A stretch of 64,000 nucleotides of DNA from Blattamonas nauphoetae (taxonomy: Eukaryota > Preaxostyla > Oxymonadida): assembly GCA_033064195.1 (NCBI GenBank), contig JARBJD010000045.1, positions 62,001-126,000 of the forward strand. The letters run 5' to 3'. The notes beneath the pieces were generated by a model. That model saw only the letters and a program-made list of their open reading frames with translations, was not told the DNA's origin and made no database searches. A program made the translations under genes and the position numbers. This document shows, one piece after another, positions 43,457 to 53,525 of this stretch (position 1 is its first letter; every line of letters begins with the position of its first letter).

Positions 43457-45025
43457 CAGTCGGTCGGAATGTTGAGGAATTTGTAACTCGTCATGTCAAA
43501 CGTAAAACTGTAGAATTGCATTTTTCATCAAAAAGGAAAAAAGTGTCAAACCTCTGTCTGTCTCATGTGTCGACATTCGATTATCTTTCAAAATTTTCAT
43601 TCAAAATTCCATATCAAGATTTCTACATCATTGTTGAGCACATTCTTCAACTTTTTTCGTGATCGTGTGCTGAGAGAATGAGGAGAGTATTCGATTGGAA
43701 AAAAGAAGACAACAAAGGACGATACCGGAACAACTCAGAGAAGACATAGGGTGCTGGGCGCATTCAAGGGTCTCGTACAACCAGCTTGGGAAAAATGATG
43801 ATCCAGTCGTGGAGGAAGAAAAGAGCGTATTTTCAAGGAATCAGAAAGCAGTGTACTATGCTTGATAAAAGAAGACAGTAGAAGAGAAATATCATGAAAT
43901 CAAACCTAAATTTTTGATAGAGAATCAGAGAAAACACATCGTTTGGAAATCCGAAGAGCAAACCCATCTGACTTTACTAGACTCGATTCAAAACAGATTG
44001 TCCAAATTTCAAGAAGTCTGAGGGGAGCTTGTTGAACAGTGATACACAGATTTGATGATGTTCAATTCGGTTCGCATATCCAATTTTGTCTCACAAAGTT
44101 CCATCCACTCCGGTTTATCAACACGAGTGGAGACGACTTTCAACAGAATGAGAGATTTGCATTGATGTCTGGAACTAATTGGTTTGCCGTTTAATTTCTT
44201 TGAAGTTGTACTTTCAAAGTTTGAGATGAAAATAGAGTCAAAATTGTGTAGATTTCAGAAATTCACATTGTTGGCTGGCAAAATTATTAAGACGGCAAAC
44301 CAATTAGTTCCAGACATCAATGCAAATCTCTCATTCTGTTGAAAGTCGTCTCCACTCGTGTTGATAAACCGGAGTGGATGGAACTTTGTGAGACAAAATT
44401 GGATATGCGAACCGAATTGAACATCATCAAATCTGTGTATCACTGTTCAACAAGCTCCCCTCAGACTTCTTGAAATTTGGACAATCTGTTTTGAATCGAG
44501 TCTAGTAAAGTCAGATGGGTTTGCTCTTCGGATTTCCAAACGATGTGTTTTCTCTGATTCTCTATCAAAAATTTAGGTTTGATTTCATGATATTTCTCTT
44601 CTACTGTCTTCTTTTATCAAGCATAGTACACTGCTTTCTGATTCCTTGAAAATACGCTCTTTTCTTCCTCCACGACTGGATCATCATTTTTCCCAAGCTG
44701 GTTGTACGAGACCCTTGAATGCGCCCAGCACCCTATGTCTTCTCTGAGTTGTTCCGGTATCGTCCTTTGTTGTCTTCTTTTTTCCAATCGAATACTCTCC
44801 TCATTCTCTCAGCACACGATCACGAAAAAAGTTGAAGAATGTGCTCAACAATGATGTAGAAATCTTGATATGGAATTTTGAATGAAAATTTTGAAAGATA
44901 ATCGAATGTCGACACATGAGACAGACAGAGGTTTGACACTTTTTTCCTTTTTGATGAAAAATGCAATTCTACAGTTTTACGTTTGACATGACGAGTTACA
45001 AATTCCTCAACATTCCGACCGACTG
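43457..45025. mobile_element. Tc1/mariner-like foldback element, ~735-bp inverted arms
   Basis: Two inverted arms (43457-44192 and 44292-45025), identical wherever compared, flank a unique ~99-bp centre. The ends are CAGTCGGTCGGAATG, and a TA dinucleotide flanks each side (43455-43456, 45026-45027), as expected for Tc1/mariner target duplication. No transposase could be read in the arms. The 70-80-codon frame ending HILQLFS occurs in both arms only because they are copies. The high arm identity means a young element or ongoing gene conversion. It lies inside DIRS element C and so is younger than it. Confidence 0.85.
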
Positions 45026-47762
45026 TAGCCGCATCTTCCGTCACGGATTATCAAGATCACTGGGGTCAGCTTTCTGCCTGAATAAACATCAAAACACCAT
45101 CTCCGAGTTTCTTATCGAGAATTGTTCGAAACTGGAGGTTTGTATGCCGGCACAAAACAGCTCTCGGTGCAAGCTTATCATCGACACTGATTTGTCAGTC
45201 AGACCCCCAACAACTTCAACTCGCATTGCTATTTCGAAAATGAATGTAATTACGTTCCTCTATGCGTTTGTCTACAAAGACACTGTCAGTTTCCCCGCAC
45301 CACGAAACAGCTCCGTCGAGAAAGGTGACGACCCTTGCGATTTCACCACCATTCATTCATCTCCGACGGGCATTGACGATCATCAAACTCTGTGTCGCTT
45401 CCTTCTCTCTCCCTGAGGACACAACGACCACAAAATTGTCTGTTGCGAACCACGAGCTCTCAGAGATTCGGCTGTATGTCTCGACAACAGTCTGAAATTC
45501 ACCATCTCCAAGTTTGGTGTTGACAGATGTTGCAAATCGGAGACAACTCTGTCGAACAAGAAGGCAAATTTCGGAACCCAACATCGAATTAGTTCTCTCA
45601 CATCCCGAGGAAGCTCGGTTGAGAAATGAGACAACTTCCGTGCGATTTGGTGACCCCATTTGCTCCGTCTCCAATCCTTGCTTCGATGCTCCCGACCATC
45701 CTTTTTTCTTACAGCTTGAACGACAAACTCTGATGTGAACACAACAATCACCGATAGCCTCGCTGTCTTCATTGCTGATGTATCCAGATAAACTAAGTTC
45801 ACCATCGTATCTTCCTCCCTGACTGTCGACGCCACAGATCCAGTACTTGTCAAATGGACCGTGACAGAAACGAGATAGAGAACTGAAATGGTTCTTCACC
45901 TGGACAACTCGTTGTTGAAGAAAGGTCCGTCCGCAGCACCAGCTCTGCCACGTTCAGTGTGAGTTGCATCCACTGGGCTGAATTTGTCAGCGATGACATT
46001 GTCATCTGTTCAGAACATTGTTGTAGAAACGCTGGGAACATCGCTCAGCGAGAGAATTATCGGTCAGCGTTGAAGAATGGATGGAGAATGTTTCAATCCA
46101 TCCCAACCACAAAGATCTCCTCGGTTCGACCATTGTCGAGCTTGATCTGTCCATGCAAGGCTCAAACTGCAACGATGGCTCAAACGAGTTGACCATCGAA
46201 AAGGAGACAAGGTTCCGACCGAGACACTCCATTGTGAATGATAGTTACGGTGTCATTGTGAGTCAGCTTTGTTGTTCCTGATATAGTTCGACGGAACGGA
46301 CTTTCAACACCGAATTATTTGATGAGTGTGACATTGAACGAACAGTTTCCTGAGGGAAACTCCACAGCGAGCATCTCAACGACTCCAGTCTCCACTGCTC
46401 GTCTGATTGGGATTGGCGCAGTCTTGCGCACTGATTGACAGGAAGACAGGACTCTTCCATTCATATCTTCTGGATAGTTTCCATCACAGATGTTGGGAAG
46501 ACGTCGATTGTGTTCACAATCGTTCAACACTAACGAATTCTCATCCGAACACTTTTCACCACCGACAACCTTGACTCGCGAACTTCATTCATGTTTCCGG
46601 TTTATCCACAGACATTGTCTCTCCATTTGTTCGAATCCAACGAAACTGTGTCGTACTCACACTTTCTGGTCGTGTCCTTCCCCCACACGACCACATCCTC
46701 AGCCCTGAGAACCCATCAGACCTAATGGACTCTCACAGATAGATGAATTGGTTCCTTGTCGACAGGATCGAGATTGTAGTCTGCTTCTCTCTCACTCGTC
46801 GATGGTCCTCTTCCAGAGTGTGGCCAGACGATCATCGCGACAGGATTCGAGGGTAGGAATGAAAATGGAGAAGATGTGCATGTAAATAGAGCCCTTACGA
46901 TCTTTTTGACAACAAAGCTAGCTGTCATCATCAACAGCTCTCTGAATCCCGTTGTCACCAGGAAGGGAGAGATACCGTTCAACTTAACTGGATCTTCAAC
47001 GGTATGGACAACAGAATCGGGTCAATTGCTATGACTCGTGATTCAGCAACAAATGTTATTCAAATGGAATATGGGACACTCACGCGATCAAATGATCATT
47101 GTGCACTCTACGAGCAAAGGGCAGTCTTTCACTAGAGGGAGATCTGGGCATTCACAAAGCTGCTTCTCATCTGATTATGATTCAGAGACCGAATGACTTC
47201 GAGAGCGAAGAACTCATAATAGAGTTGACCAACACGACTGCGGGTACTGGAGGCGAGGTACTCTCCGAAGTTGCCCGATCGATGGTGGTGAAGGGGGAAG
47301 CAGTCTATTCCGGGCACAACCTTCCTCAATCCAGAAGACATTACCACATTGAGTTCGTCACACTCACATGAAGGGTCATCCTTTGCACTCTCTGTCACCT
47401 CGCCGCAAGCATTATTCACAACTGTCCCGTCTTTCAGGCAGACCGGAACGTATAGTGTGGAGTCAGAGGATCGTGTCAGAAGGAGCCGGCATCTTCAGTT
47501 CGGACACCGATCTTGTCTTCGAAGGGTCGAAGCAATCGGATGTTCATCATGACAAGTGGGGGAGAGACAAGAAGACATGAGTGAGTGAGCACTTCGGCTG
47601 GTCTCCGAATGGTCTTGCGCTCCAAACTCACTCAACCTTGTTTTATTCTGTTTGGTGGCAGCAGCTTGTCGCTGGTCACGGCCTGCCTTCGCCATCACCA
47701 CTATCAGTTGAGACTTCAGGCTTGTTTTCTTCCTTATTCATCCCTTTTTTGGTCCTTTCAAG

Positions 47763-47844
47763 TCTCGTCATGAGAGGAGCCCCAGGTTTCGTATTGAACC
47801 TACTGGAAGGGCGGTTCTATTACAGAAACCAGGGCTCCTCTCAT
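47763..47844. repeat. Internal complementary region of DIRS element C
   Basis: 47763-47813 is the complement of the left outer end (TTCGTATTGAACCTACTGGA), then the core GTTC, then the complement of the right outer end (TATTACAGAAACCAGGGCTC). Confidence 0.8.
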
Positions 47845-48174
47845 CTAAAAGTCTGCCACACCCACAGGTTTTCTTCTCCAATGGGAATTGGAGTTTCTTT
47901 TACCTTTTTGCTCCTTCTCCCGGTCTTTGACCAGAACCAGGTGCTCACCGAGAGGTGGCAACTGGGAATATTAGGGGAGAGCCTCTTGAACTCAAAGAGA
48001 GAACTCGTACAAGTTCCTACACTTCTCTCTTTACTCTTGATTTGTTTCTCGGTTCACGACCGAGAAAGATTTCATTTGAATGTTCATTATTTACAGGCCT
48101 ACCCATTAATAACTTATTCTTATAATTGATCACACCATATCTTGTCATGGGAGGAGCCCTGGTTTCTGTAATAG

Positions 48175-48372
48175 GATACGCCGAACTCAGATGAGCGGAA
48201 TGTGCGGTGTTGGCGACGAGAAGTGAATGTTAGCGATTTGAGATGCAGAGAACTCGAACGAGTGCTGTCGGATCCATTCAGAGTTGTCAGACAATCGTCG
48301 ACTTCGAGATCGGCGAGACAAGTAGCAGCTGAGCGCCAGAGAGTGCGAACAGCGCTTCGAGAAGATGGAGAT
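48175..48372 (+). pseudogene. Interrupted host gene, piece 3 (right of DIRS C)
   Basis: An open plus-strand stretch from the element border to a TGA: DTPNSDERNVRCWRREVNVS, DLRCRELERVLSDPFRVV, RQSSTSRSARQVAAERQRVR, TALREDGD. Charged, Arg/Ser-rich and helical. It is probably the C-terminal end of the gene broken by B and C. Confidence 0.4.
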
Positions 48373-48424
48373 TGACGAAGAGTGTCGTTGTGCTAATCAG
48401 TGCCTCTTCCTCCCTTCATCAGAA

Positions 48425-48555
48425 CTCAATCACTCTTCAAATCAAAACACAACAGAGCGAGAGAGCGAGAGAGTGGTGTTGAAATCGGGAGAAACGAGGA
48501 AGAGGGGCGGGAGATGGTTGAGTGTGGAGAGCGAACGGTGTTGTTCGGTTCGAGT
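48425..48555. repeat. R1 linker repeat, copy 6, cut by element M2
   Basis: R1 runs to CGGTTCGAGT, where M2 begins. The sequence resumes at 50423 with GGTTCGAGTCTTCGCTGG and continues into ARM copy 6, matching the uninterrupted form at 19335-19365. Confidence 0.9.
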
Positions 48556-48663
48556 GGCTATTGCTAGACGCAGTCCGCGTAATGACTACGGGCAGTCCGC
48601 TTTTTGGACTACGGGCAGTCCGCTCCTTACTAGAGGCAGTCCGCGAATGACTAGAGGCAGTCC
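48556..48663 (+). repeat. M2 left terminal inverted repeat
   Basis: Sub-repeats such as GACTAGAGGCAGTCCGC and GACTACGGGCAGTCCGC spaced ~20-25 bp apart. Pairs with 50315-50422 with a few differences. Confidence 0.95.
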
Positions 48664-49264
48664 AACACATTTTGCGTCAATGGTGACGAGAATTGAATCT
48701 TCGGATCATTCACTTCCTTCATTTACTCCAGGACGACGGTTTAGACGAAGATCAATCAGAATTTATGTTGGATTCGAACACACGTGCCATTTTGCTGTTA
48801 ATCCATCAACACAGCAAATACCTGTCTGATTGTTGTTATTCACATCATTTCCATCGACATCGAATCTTTTGATCTCTTTTTCTGGTGGAGTGACTCACTA
48901 ATATATTTGGATCGTACTCATTTCACATTCTCTCTCTTGACGACTCATTTTCGCAATTGAGACTCTTTTAAAAGGAAATGATCACAAAAAAGGAGAGATA
49001 ATGGTGGAAGAAATGGTTAGGATGAGGTATCTTCGGCCAAATCCTCTTACAACTCCGATCTTTCCACAATCTCATTCAGCTCCTCTAATTCCTTCATCTG
49101 CGCATTAAAATCCGGACGACATGCAAAATGAGCTGTCCGGACCTTCAATACAGTTAGTGCTGGGGGAACAAGTGTCACATTTCCAATTTTGGCTCATTTT
49201 GACAAAGAGAGCTTGGAGGTGATCTGCGGGAGACTAAAGTTCCTTACGGGCCAAGTATTGGTTT

Positions 49265-50107
49265 CCTATTTCACATAATCTTGTTGGATGAGTATATTGT
49301 AGCCGATTCGTTCGGATATCGTTCCGATTCTGGCGATGATTTGGAGTGTTGATCGTTGAGAGGGAGCCTGAAGACAATAAGCAAGAGAATTTTGAGAAAA
49401 GGAGTTGAGAGAGGGTCATTGGAAGACTTTTAGAAATTTCAAGGATGATGGAATGATGTCAACGAAAAAATGAGATCGACAAGAACGAACCTTGTGGACG
49501 AGTGTGGAGACAAGTTGGTGCCTCGGGGTCGAAAAGTATTCCTCAAAAGCCTTTCTGGCTTCCATTTCTTCACTGAGTGCTATCTCTTCTTCTTCCTGCA
49601 GGATCTTTTCTTCTTCTTCCGTCAATAGCTCTTTTGGTTCCCATTACTGCATTTCTTCTTCCTGTTTTCACCTTTGCATATCATCTTTCGGTCATTTCTC
49701 TTCGTTCTCACTTCTCATCCATTCTTCTTCCACTCAGTTGAATGGTTCATTGTTTTCCTTCTGTCTCCCTCCATCATCTTGGTGCACGGCAAAGATGACT
49801 GCTTGGTCCACCTGTCGTGACTCTGTTTCTGCAGCCTTCAGTTTCTTTTGTGACTTATGTTGCTTTTGCCGCTGAGAAAACGGGTCTAACTTTGTCATTC
49901 TTCAGTTTAACATCTGTGAGACTTAAATAACATAAAAAAGACCACTACCCCGTGTGCTTTCATTCTAGTCATGAGTCTGTGGAGGTGATTGTCCACATGG
50001 ATCATTGAATTCTTCGAATGGTGAGCGACTGACTTGGATCGCTGATCTTCCGAAATAGGGGTGAAAGTGGAGGGATAAGTTGAATGAGAAAGATTGATGT
50101 GACACAT
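49265..50107 (-). CDS. Unrecognised spliced gene carried by M2
   Basis: The minus strand starts MCHINLSHSTYPSTFTPISE at 50107 (ATG). A possible intron 49948-49872 joins MTRMKAHG in phase to RQKQHKSQKKLKAAETESRQ. Further down, TEEEEKILQEEEEIALSEEM and EARKAFEEYFSTPRHQLV end in LVHK. There a well-formed 123-nt intron (49490-49368, GTTCGT...TGTCTTCAG) joins in phase to APSQRSTLQIIARIGTISER, IGYNILIQQDYVK and TAG at 49265. The region between the two parts is not resolved. The protein is acidic, coiled-coil and unidentified. All of it lies inside the M2 TIRs. Confidence 0.45.
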
Positions 50108-50314
50108 TGTCTGGAGAGAGGGTCAAAAGGCGAATCTCAAAGATGAAAAGAGAATGTGGTTGATCAAACCATTTCGAGAGATCTTGGTCCTGGCCAATGA
50201 GACGAAACTGAACTCATTCGTGGTGTGAAGGTCAGAGATGTATCTGTGAACCATAATTGTTGAGTTGATCCTGTGAGAATGTGAGAAAAGTGTCTATGGA
50301 CCTCGGAGAACGTC

Positions 50315-50422
50315 GGACTGCCTCTAGTCATTCGCGGACTGCCTGTAGTAAGAGGCGGACTGCCTGTAGTCAAAAAAACGGACTGCCCGTAGTCATTACG
50401 CGGACTGCGTCTAGCAATACCC
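50315..50422 (-). repeat. M2 right terminal inverted repeat
   Basis: Inverse of the left TIR, ending GCAATACCC, followed by the second GGTTCGAGT copy. Confidence 0.95.
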
Positions 50423-50453
50423 GGTTCGAGTCTTCGCTGGTTCTTGTCTGTTT

Positions 50454-51524
50454 CTATTCCTCTTCTGGAAGGTTCATGCCCAGATGGTTGTTCCATTCGA
50501 TTGATTTGGCAACAATATGTCTTCCGTATCCTTTTTCGTTGTTTCGCAGCTTTTCCTCAATCACATCTTCGATGCCCTCCATACTCAACATTCGATTCAC
50601 TGTCCTGCACATCCGTCGTACTTCTCTGCCTTTGTCGTTCCATTCCAGCTCAGTATTGCTCATGTCATCCAGAAAACACCACATTGAGTCTTCCTTTTCG
50701 AAGAATGTGAGACAACTCGAAATGGTGAGAAAGACAGGCAGATTGAGAACAAATTCCATTGTCGGTTGATAATAGGGAGATATTCGGAGGAGTCTGGCGA
50801 GGAGCTCCACGAAGTACTTGGATTGGTCTCCATCGACGATCGAAAAGCGGTTCGTGCACAAATGGCAAATGTACTGCCCCGAAGGGGCCACAACTTGCTG
50901 AAAAACCGACTCGTGAACTGCTTGTGGTTCATTCTGATTTTGAACTTTGAGTCGATACAGTCCATACGGAGTTGCGAGCCAGAGAGAACGGATGGTGATT
51001 TTCATGAGGTTGACGTGAATATCTTCTGTTTCTGCAAAGGAAAGAGACAGTGGATTGAGAGCGTTGATGAGTCGAGTGATCAGATCAGCTTTGACGAGGG
51101 AAAGTTGGACTTTTGGTGAACACCAATCAATCAGAGTTTTGATCATCTCCATTGTTGCTGTAGTGATGAAATGACTGGCCGAAGAAATGAACACCCCAAT
51201 GCATTGTGTGAAGCTTCTTAAAGATTCATCTGTGGTTGGCCCAAAGGCACCGAGGAAAGCTTCAGCAGACGAATAATTCAGTTGAGACACATATTCGAGA
51301 ATTTTCAAGGCTTTCGCTTCCAAGGAGTCATCAAGGACAGACTGTAACTTCACTGTCGCAACGAGAGACAGAAATATTTTGGCAATTTCCTGTTCAGACT
51401 CAAGTTCTTCTTCATCCCAATTCAAGAAACGAGAACAGTCTGGAAGATATACAAAGAAGTGTGAAGAGATACCATCGCAAGCAGAATCAGTGGATGAGGA
51501 TGTGTTCGTGTCTAAAGCACTCAT
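50454..51524 (-). CDS. ARM-like family, copy 6 (intact, 356 aa)
   Basis: Open from ATG 51524 (MSALDTNTSSSTDS) to TAG at 50454. The frame is open 20 codons further upstream, but 51524 aligns with the other family starts and with the 24-nt motif spacing. Family core: CSRFLNWDEEELESEQEIAK, LEAKALKILEYVSQ, LVKADLITRLINALNPLSLS, EPQAVHESVFQQVVAPSGQY, HLCTNRFSIVDGDQS, YYQPTMEFVLNLPVFLTISS, NRMLSMEGIEDVIEEKL and LGMNLPEEE. Predicted cytosolic helical solenoid; function unknown. Its 3' flank holds element M2. Confidence 0.85.
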   Translation of the reverse strand: MSALDTNTSSSTDSACDGISSHFFVYLPDCSRFLNWDEEELESEQEIAKIFLSLVATVKLQSVLDDSLEAKALKILEYVSQLNYSSAEAFLGAFGPTTDESLRSFTQCIGVFISSASHFITTATMEMIKTLIDWCSPKVQLSLVKADLITRLINALNPLSLSFAETEDIHVNLMKITIRSLWLATPYGLYRLKVQNQNEPQAVHESVFQQVVAPSGQYICHLCTNRFSIVDGDQSKYFVELLARLLRISPYYQPTMEFVLNLPVFLTISSCLTFFEKEDSMWCFLDDMSNTELEWNDKGREVRRMCRTVNRMLSMEGIEDVIEEKLRNNEKGYGRHIVAKSIEWNNHLGMNLPEEE

Positions 51525-51548
51525 TCTTTCAGATTCTGAGATGAAATA

Positions 51549-51561
51549 CCAGTTATGGGTG
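51549..51561 (-). promoter_or_regulatory. Diverged CCATAACTGG motif upstream of ARM copy 6
   Basis: CACCCATAACTGG on the coding strand, ending 24 nt before the ATG at 51524. The final bases differ from the CGAG of other copies. Confidence 0.4.
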
Positions 51562-51809
51562 TGAACAATAAACGCGTGAAACAAAGAGGTTGAAATGAAA
51601 TTGACGAGAAATTAAGACAAATCAAGAGTGTGTTTTAACTGGCCGCTGTTTCCAGTTGAGCAGACATCCAACACATTCTCCAAAAGCGATGCAACTCGAA
51701 CATCAGACGGCGACACTTCAGAATTCAGCGACGACAGAAAAGACTCCTCAGAGCGGTTCAGCATGCCCAACGGGATCCCAAACACTCGAGTCCACCAGAA
51801 ACTCTGAAT

Positions 51810-52392
51810 CTACACGTCGCGCTTGTTCTTGATCCAAACCAGCAGTGAAACAACAAGTCTGTTCTCGTTGTTGCCGTTCAGCATGATCCACTCCCCTTGC
51901 GGTTGGCCCGACGCCACATCCACTTCCACCAGCCGCTGAATCAGGTCGACCGCGGACACAAGTTGTCCTGTCTGGAAGAATCCTGTCTGTCCCATCATCT
52001 CACCCATCTTCTCAATCTCAGCCTCCAACCGCTCGTCCACAACTGATTCGGCGTCCTGTGGGGTCAGTGCAATCTCCGGTACGTTCGTCAGAGGGAACGA
52101 TGTCTCGTATTGTGTCATCGTTCGAACTGTCTTTCGCGATGCTGCCCGCCAATCGTCCACCACAAGTCCAGACTGCTGCCTTCGACAAACCGATTGAAGC
52201 CATCATCTTTGCTCCGCTCCCAATTTCCGAACTTTTGGAGACAATCCCGGACAGATCGACATTGCGGGGAGAGTGTGGTGTGGCTAAGTATGGATCTTCG
52301 AACTTGGTTGACAATCCAATTTGAGATTGATGTCTCGTGCTGTCGTTCCAACTGACGGTTTCGAATTTGTTTCTTTGTTCCTGACTAGACAT
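51810..52392 (-). pseudogene. Unrecognised host gene with one frame change
   Basis: The minus strand starts MSSQEQRNKFETVSWNDS at 52392, then YLATPHSPRNVDLSGIVSKS and GLSKAAVWTCGGRLAGSIAK. Near 52130-52160 the coding frame changes to QYETSFPLTNVPEIALTPQD, VVDERLEAEIEKMGEMMGQT, GFFQTGQLVSAVDLIQRL, EWIMLNGNNENRLVVSLLVW and stops at 51810. The whole span is 583 nt, one base off a multiple of three, consistent with a single-base frameshift; an unusual intron is the alternative. The C-terminal part is well ordered (helix, then beta strands). Family unknown. Confidence 0.5.
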
Positions 52393-52799
52393 GCGTGAAC
52401 TGTGGTGAGATTTCGTCTGTTGGTGCTTTGTACGACACTCAACCTCAACACCATCATCTTTCCTCAAAAACAGCACACCATTTGAGACTCCTGGTGACAC
52501 ACAAAGTTGGATCAGTCAGCTTGACGCACTCCCTGACGGACTCGTGTTCATCGTCATCGACGAGAGGATTTCTGCCAATGTCTGTCCGCATCGACTCACT
52601 CCTCATTTCACAACAAGGAGCTCGAATCCAGCGAACACAACGAGACTCGCAGACATCTTCAGCAGGTGACGATGATGTGGTCATTCTTGTTCTGCGTGTC
52701 AATCCATGCCAATCAGCTTGAGTCTCCAGCGAAGATCGAGAAGTGGTGGTCGCACAAGTGCCGAAGACAGCTTTCTGATGGAAAACAGTCTTTTCCACA

Positions 52800-53109
52800 A
52801 CCATTCAAGAGACTATCCCAGTGTTTCGGTGCAGATCCTTGTTCAACAGACGAGAAGGAGCAGATACAGCCACTACTCGACGAGAACCGCACCACAACGT
52901 AGGGACCTCTCCACTTTCTCCCCTTTCCACGCTCGCCCAACACAGCCTCTGAGTCTCGACGTGCATCGCAGCCAGCGCGACGGTGTCCAGCCACACCTCG
53001 TGTATGCCGTTCCACAACACCATCCAGTTCGACACAACTCCTCCCCAATCTCCTTTGCGATCCGTCAGCAGTCTTCCTTCGGCAGTGTCCGCCGAGTCTT
53101 CCATTCTCA
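52800..53109 (-). pseudogene. ARM subfamily 2, copy d, left piece
   Basis: Matches the C-terminal end of copies b and c (TAEGRLLTDRKGDWGGVVSN and SVEQGSAP) and stops at TCCATTCT 53102-53109, where the hAT element is inserted. It continues at 60068. Confidence 0.65.
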
Positions 53110-53525
53110 AGGGTTAGGCATTGTGCCCACGGTGCCCAGCTTTTTTGTGCCCAGCTCTAAACCGCTGTTTGAATTCCTTTTTCACGTGTTTAAATGTGTG
53201 TATTAGGTGAACATTTCATGTGTATTTTTGAGTAGAATATTCAAGTCTCTCCATCCGGACAGTTTGATCGCACTTATTTAAACTTGTTATTTTTCACTCA
53301 AAACATGTCTTAAAGAATATATTGATCTCAAAATGGATTCAAATCAATCAAAATGTCACGAATTCACCAAATATGATGAGAAACGACCAGGCCACCACTT
53401 TCTCCCCTTTATCATTTTCTCGATGAGATCGAAACACCAAACGCAACTTACTTTCTGAAAACATTGTTGAATGACTTTAAATAAATGCCAAATGAAGTGC
53501 TTTTTTATCTGAAAGCTTCTTTAGT

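Larger units (their letters stand above)
42140..48174. mobile_element. DIRS-type retroelement C (decayed), with nested foldback element
   Basis: Inverted ends (42163-42215 and 48112-48163; shared GATATGGTGTGATCAATTA) and an internal complementary region at 47763-47844. Without the nested Tc1/mariner-like insertion its length is ~4.46 kb, close to A and B. GAAC at the left junction recurs in complement (GTTC) at the ICR core. The interior is decayed, with many breaks and no convincing retroelement protein. It is the most diverged of the three. Confidence 0.75.
48556..50422. mobile_element. M2: TIR element with 9-bp target duplication and spliced cargo
   Basis: A 1867-bp element with 108-bp TIRs (48556-48663 and 50315-50422) made of four to five ~20-bp sub-repeats ending GGCAGTCCG. 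It starts GGCTATTGC on the left and GGGTATTGC (inverse) on the right. The 9-bp GGTTCGAGT is duplicated at 48547-48555 and 50423-50431. The paralogous uninterrupted R1-ARM junction at 19335 confirms the site. No transposase; the interior carries an intron-containing minus-strand gene. The TIRs are the same family as M3. Mutator-like by TIR and target-duplication length. Confidence 0.9.

Noticed and set aside
43414-45044. Two related ~75-80-codon genes facing each other
   Set aside because: They are the same sequence in the two arms of the foldback element, with no protein family match.
36841-48174. Reading DIRS interiors as intact polymerase or recombinase genes
   Set aside because: Frames are short and frequently broken. 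The family call rests on the terminal and internal repeat layout only.
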